Positions 62,480-64,000 of a stretch of DNA of 64,000 bases are shown piece after piece. Both the position numbers and the translations under genes were made by a program. Within the stretch, counting starts at the first letter, position 1, and each line of letters starts with the position of its first letter. The DNA comes from Hyphomicrobium_A sp964620915 (GTDB taxonomy: Bacteria > Pseudomonadota > Alphaproteobacteria > Rhizobiales > Hyphomicrobiaceae). The notes beneath the pieces are model-generated. The model saw only the letters and a program-made list of their open reading frames with translations. It ran no database searches and was not told the origin of the DNA. The DNA is taken from contig CAZUKP010000003.1 in the NCBI GenBank assembly GCA_964620915.1, positions 1-64,000 on the forward strand, given 5' to 3'.

Positions 62480-62899
62480 ATGCTTTGGCTCAAGGCCTTT
62501 CACATAATGGCTGTGATCGCCTGGATGGCCGGTCTGTTCTATCTGCCTCGACTTTTCGTCTATCACGCAGATGCCAAGCCTGATTCCGAGCTTTCCGAGA
62601 CCTTCAAGACGATGGAGCGGAGGCTGCTGCGGGCGATCATGACCCCGGCCATGGTCGCGGTCTGGATTTCGGGCGCGTGGCTTGCCTGGTGGATGGGCGT
62701 GTATACGGAGCTTTGGCTCCAAGCCAAGGTTGTGCTGGTCGTGCTGCTGACGGGGTACCACCATTTCTTGGCGGGCTGGCGCAAAGCCTTCGCCGAGGAT
62801 CAAAACCGGCACGCAGCCAAATTCTTCCGGGTGATCAACGAGGTCCCGACCTTGTTATTGGTGGCCATCGTGCTCTTAGTGGTCCTCAAGCCATTCTGA
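62480..62899 (+). CDS. hemJ: Protoporphyrinogen IX oxidase HemJ
   Basis: 139-residue membrane enzyme with four helices: MLWLKAFHIMAVIAWMAGLF with the conserved His and the helix ending LPRLFVYH, then TMERRLLRAIMTPAM and GYHHFLAGWRKAFAED. Found in the bacteria lacking HemG/HemY. Follows hemE by four bases, so hemE-hemJ is a heme operon. Confidence 0.93.
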   Translation: MLWLKAFHIMAVIAWMAGLFYLPRLFVYHADAKPDSELSETFKTMERRLLRAIMTPAMVAVWISGAWLAWWMGVYTELWLQAKVVLVVLLTGYHHFLAGWRKAFAEDQNRHAAKFFRVINEVPTLLLVAIVLLVVLKPF

Positions 62900-63053
62900 T
62901 CCGGATTTTTGTCAGTGTGGCTTTTCCAATGCGCGTTCGTCTGGTATACAGCGGTTATTCCAAATCGACTCGGAGCCGCTCAGGCCTGAGTGTTGGTCGC
63001 TAAGCCCAACTATCCCAGGGTGACGCCGACCGCGCCCCGTGGCGCTCAGCCGC

Positions 63054-63107
63054 GACCTAACCCTTCCCACCCTTTGGCCCGGCAAACTGACTTCCCGCCC
63101 AATCCGC
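63054..63107 (+). promoter_or_regulatory. C-rich, G-poor rho leader (rut-like)
   Basis: Roughly half of the bases in this 54-bp stretch are C and only about an eighth G (CCC repeated in CCCTTCCCACCC and others). Such C>G segments are typical of Rho-binding rut sites. It lies in the leader of rho itself, suggesting autoregulation by premature termination. The 229-bp leader also contains the palindrome CTCAGGCCTGAG at 62979-62990. Confidence 0.5.
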
Positions 63108-63128
63108 CGAGGCCTCCCGGAGCGTTCC

Positions 63129-64000
63129 ATGAAGGAAATGAAGCTCGAAGACCTGAAGCTCAAGTCACCGACTGAGCTTTTGAGCTTTGCCGAAGAAAAC
63201 GGCGTCGAGAATGCAAGCACCATGCGCAAGCAGGAGCTCATGTTTGCGACGCTCAAACAGCTTGCGGCAAAAGAAATAGACATTACAGGCACTGGCGTCG
63301 TCGAGGTGCTGCAGGACGGCTTCGGCTTTCTGCGCTCACCCGAAGCCAATTACCTGCCGGGCCCCGACGACATCTACGTTTCACCGTCGCAAATCCGGCG
63401 TTTCGCGCTGCGATCAGGTGATACAGTCGAAGGTGAGATTCGCAGCCCCAAAGACGGCGAGCGTTACTTTGCGCTTCTGAAGGTCAACAAGATCAATTTC
63501 GAAGACCCGGAAGCGACGAAGCACAAGATTCACTTCGACAACCTCACACCACTCTATCCAACGGAGTGGGTGAAGCTGGAAATCGAAGACCCCACGATCA
63601 AGGATTTTTCGGCGCGCGTCATCGACATTGTCGCGCCGATGGGCAAAGGGCAGCGCGCGCTGATCGTATCGCCGCCGCGCACTGGTAAGACGGTGCTGCT
63701 GCAGAATATCGCGCACTCGATCACCGCCAATCATCCCGAGTGCTACCTCATCGTGTTGCTGATCGATGAGCGGCCCGAAGAGGTGACAGACATGCAGCGC
63801 TCGGTGAAGGGCGAGGTCATATCCTCGACATTCGACGAGCCGCCTTCCCGGCACGTACAAGTGTCTGAAATGGTTATTGAAAAGGCGAAACGCCTCGTCG
63901 AGCACAAGCGCGACGTGGTGATCCTGCTCGACTCGATTACGAGACTCGGCCGCGCCTACAACACCGTTGTGCCGTCATCGGGAAAGGTGCTGACGGGTGG
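63129..64000 (+). CDS. rho: Transcription termination factor Rho, 5' part
   Basis: First 290 codons of rho; it continues past the right edge. N terminus KEMKLEDLKLKSPTELLSFA and the RNA-binding cold-shock domain (VLQDGFGFLRSPEANYLPGPDDIYVSPSQIRRF), then Walker A PPRTGKTVLLQNIA near residue 183 and LLIDERPEEVTDM. Start ATG at 63129 has GGAG upstream and matches the family; ATG at 63138 is an alternative. Rho binds rut sites on RNA and uses ATP to terminate transcription. In related genomes mnmE and the mnmG-rsmG-parAB cluster follow. Confidence 0.95.
   Translation, partial: MKEMKLEDLKLKSPTELLSFAEENGVENASTMRKQELMFATLKQLAAKEIDITGTGVVEVLQDGFGFLRSPEANYLPGPDDIYVSPSQIRRFALRSGDTVEGEIRSPKDGERYFALLKVNKINFEDPEATKHKIHFDNLTPLYPTEWVKLEIEDPTIKDFSARVIDIVAPMGKGQRALIVSPPRTGKTVLLQNIAHSITANHPECYLIVLLIDERPEEVTDMQRSVKGEVISSTFDEPPSRHVQVSEMVIEKAKRLVEHKRDVVILLDSITRLGRAYNTVVPSSGKVLTG

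Noticed and set aside
62990..63175. 61-codon upstream open frame overlapping the rho start
   Set aside because: Pro/Arg-rich product of a C-rich leader, GTG start without ribosome binding site; the rut explanation is better, though a leader peptide is not fully excluded.

Overview
The window is one stretch of a GC-rich alphaproteobacterial chromosome. Gene content and order point to the order Hyphomicrobiales (Rhizobiales), probably a methylotroph of the Hyphomicrobium / Methyloceanibacter / Filomicrobium type. Three things support this: a pqqA gene for the PQQ cofactor precursor, genes for a mesaconyl-CoA hydratase and a CitE-like malyl-CoA lyase/thioesterase (ethylmalonyl-CoA pathway or C1 assimilation), and the order mltA-tim44-fxsA-secB-dnaQ-coaE-aroE-maf-ppsR-[gap]-hemE-hemJ-rho, which in this order of bacteria flanks the replication origin. 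No tRNA, rRNA, CRISPR array, IS element or prophage was recognised.

Layout. 0-3.6 kb: start of the ATP synthase operon (atpH, atpA fragment) and priA. Between them lie about 630 bp without a gene, holding hairpins and an orphan plus-strand terminator. 3.8-8.4 kb: cbpA-cbpM co-chaperone pair, slipin-nfeD membrane protease pair, xerC-like recombinase. 8.5-19.5 kb: a TCA block on the minus strand (mdh-sucC-sucD-sucA-sucB-VOC protein-lpdA) with zapE upstream. sucC is interrupted by a 100-N assembly gap flanked by an identical 55-bp duplicate; collapsing gap plus duplicate restores an intact 399-residue gene. 19.7-25.9 kb: an accessory-looking stretch (GNAT acetyltransferase, histone H1-like protein, unknown helical protein, NUDIX hydrolase, two small secreted unknowns, orphan pqqA, SDR). 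It separates sdhB from sdhC-sdhD-sdhA. 28.7-38.5 kb: mesaconyl-CoA hydratase, HpcH/HpaI lyase, pyridoxal kinase, nhaA, a SulP transporter divergent from a beta-carbonic anhydrase, and ccmABCDG. 38.8-50.4 kb: aconitase, a DUF1223 protein, an M3 peptidase, a DUF2794 protein, a BI-1 family protein, and the ybbA-ybbP / tesA divergon. 50.4-61 kb: housekeeping genes leading to a candidate oriC at about 61.0-61.4 kb. From there hemE, hemJ and rho run rightward to the window edge.

How the genes fit together. The window encodes most of the lower TCA cycle: aconitase, 2-oxoglutarate dehydrogenase E1/E2/E3, succinyl-CoA synthetase, succinate dehydrogenase and malate dehydrogenase. Next to it are two acyl-CoA enzymes that would feed glyoxylate, malate and propionyl-CoA carbon into it. 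Carbonic anhydrase plus SulP may supply bicarbonate for carboxylations. Cytochrome c maturation and the PQQ precursor fit periplasmic quinoprotein dehydrogenase metabolism; that last link is inference, because no methanol dehydrogenase gene is in the window.
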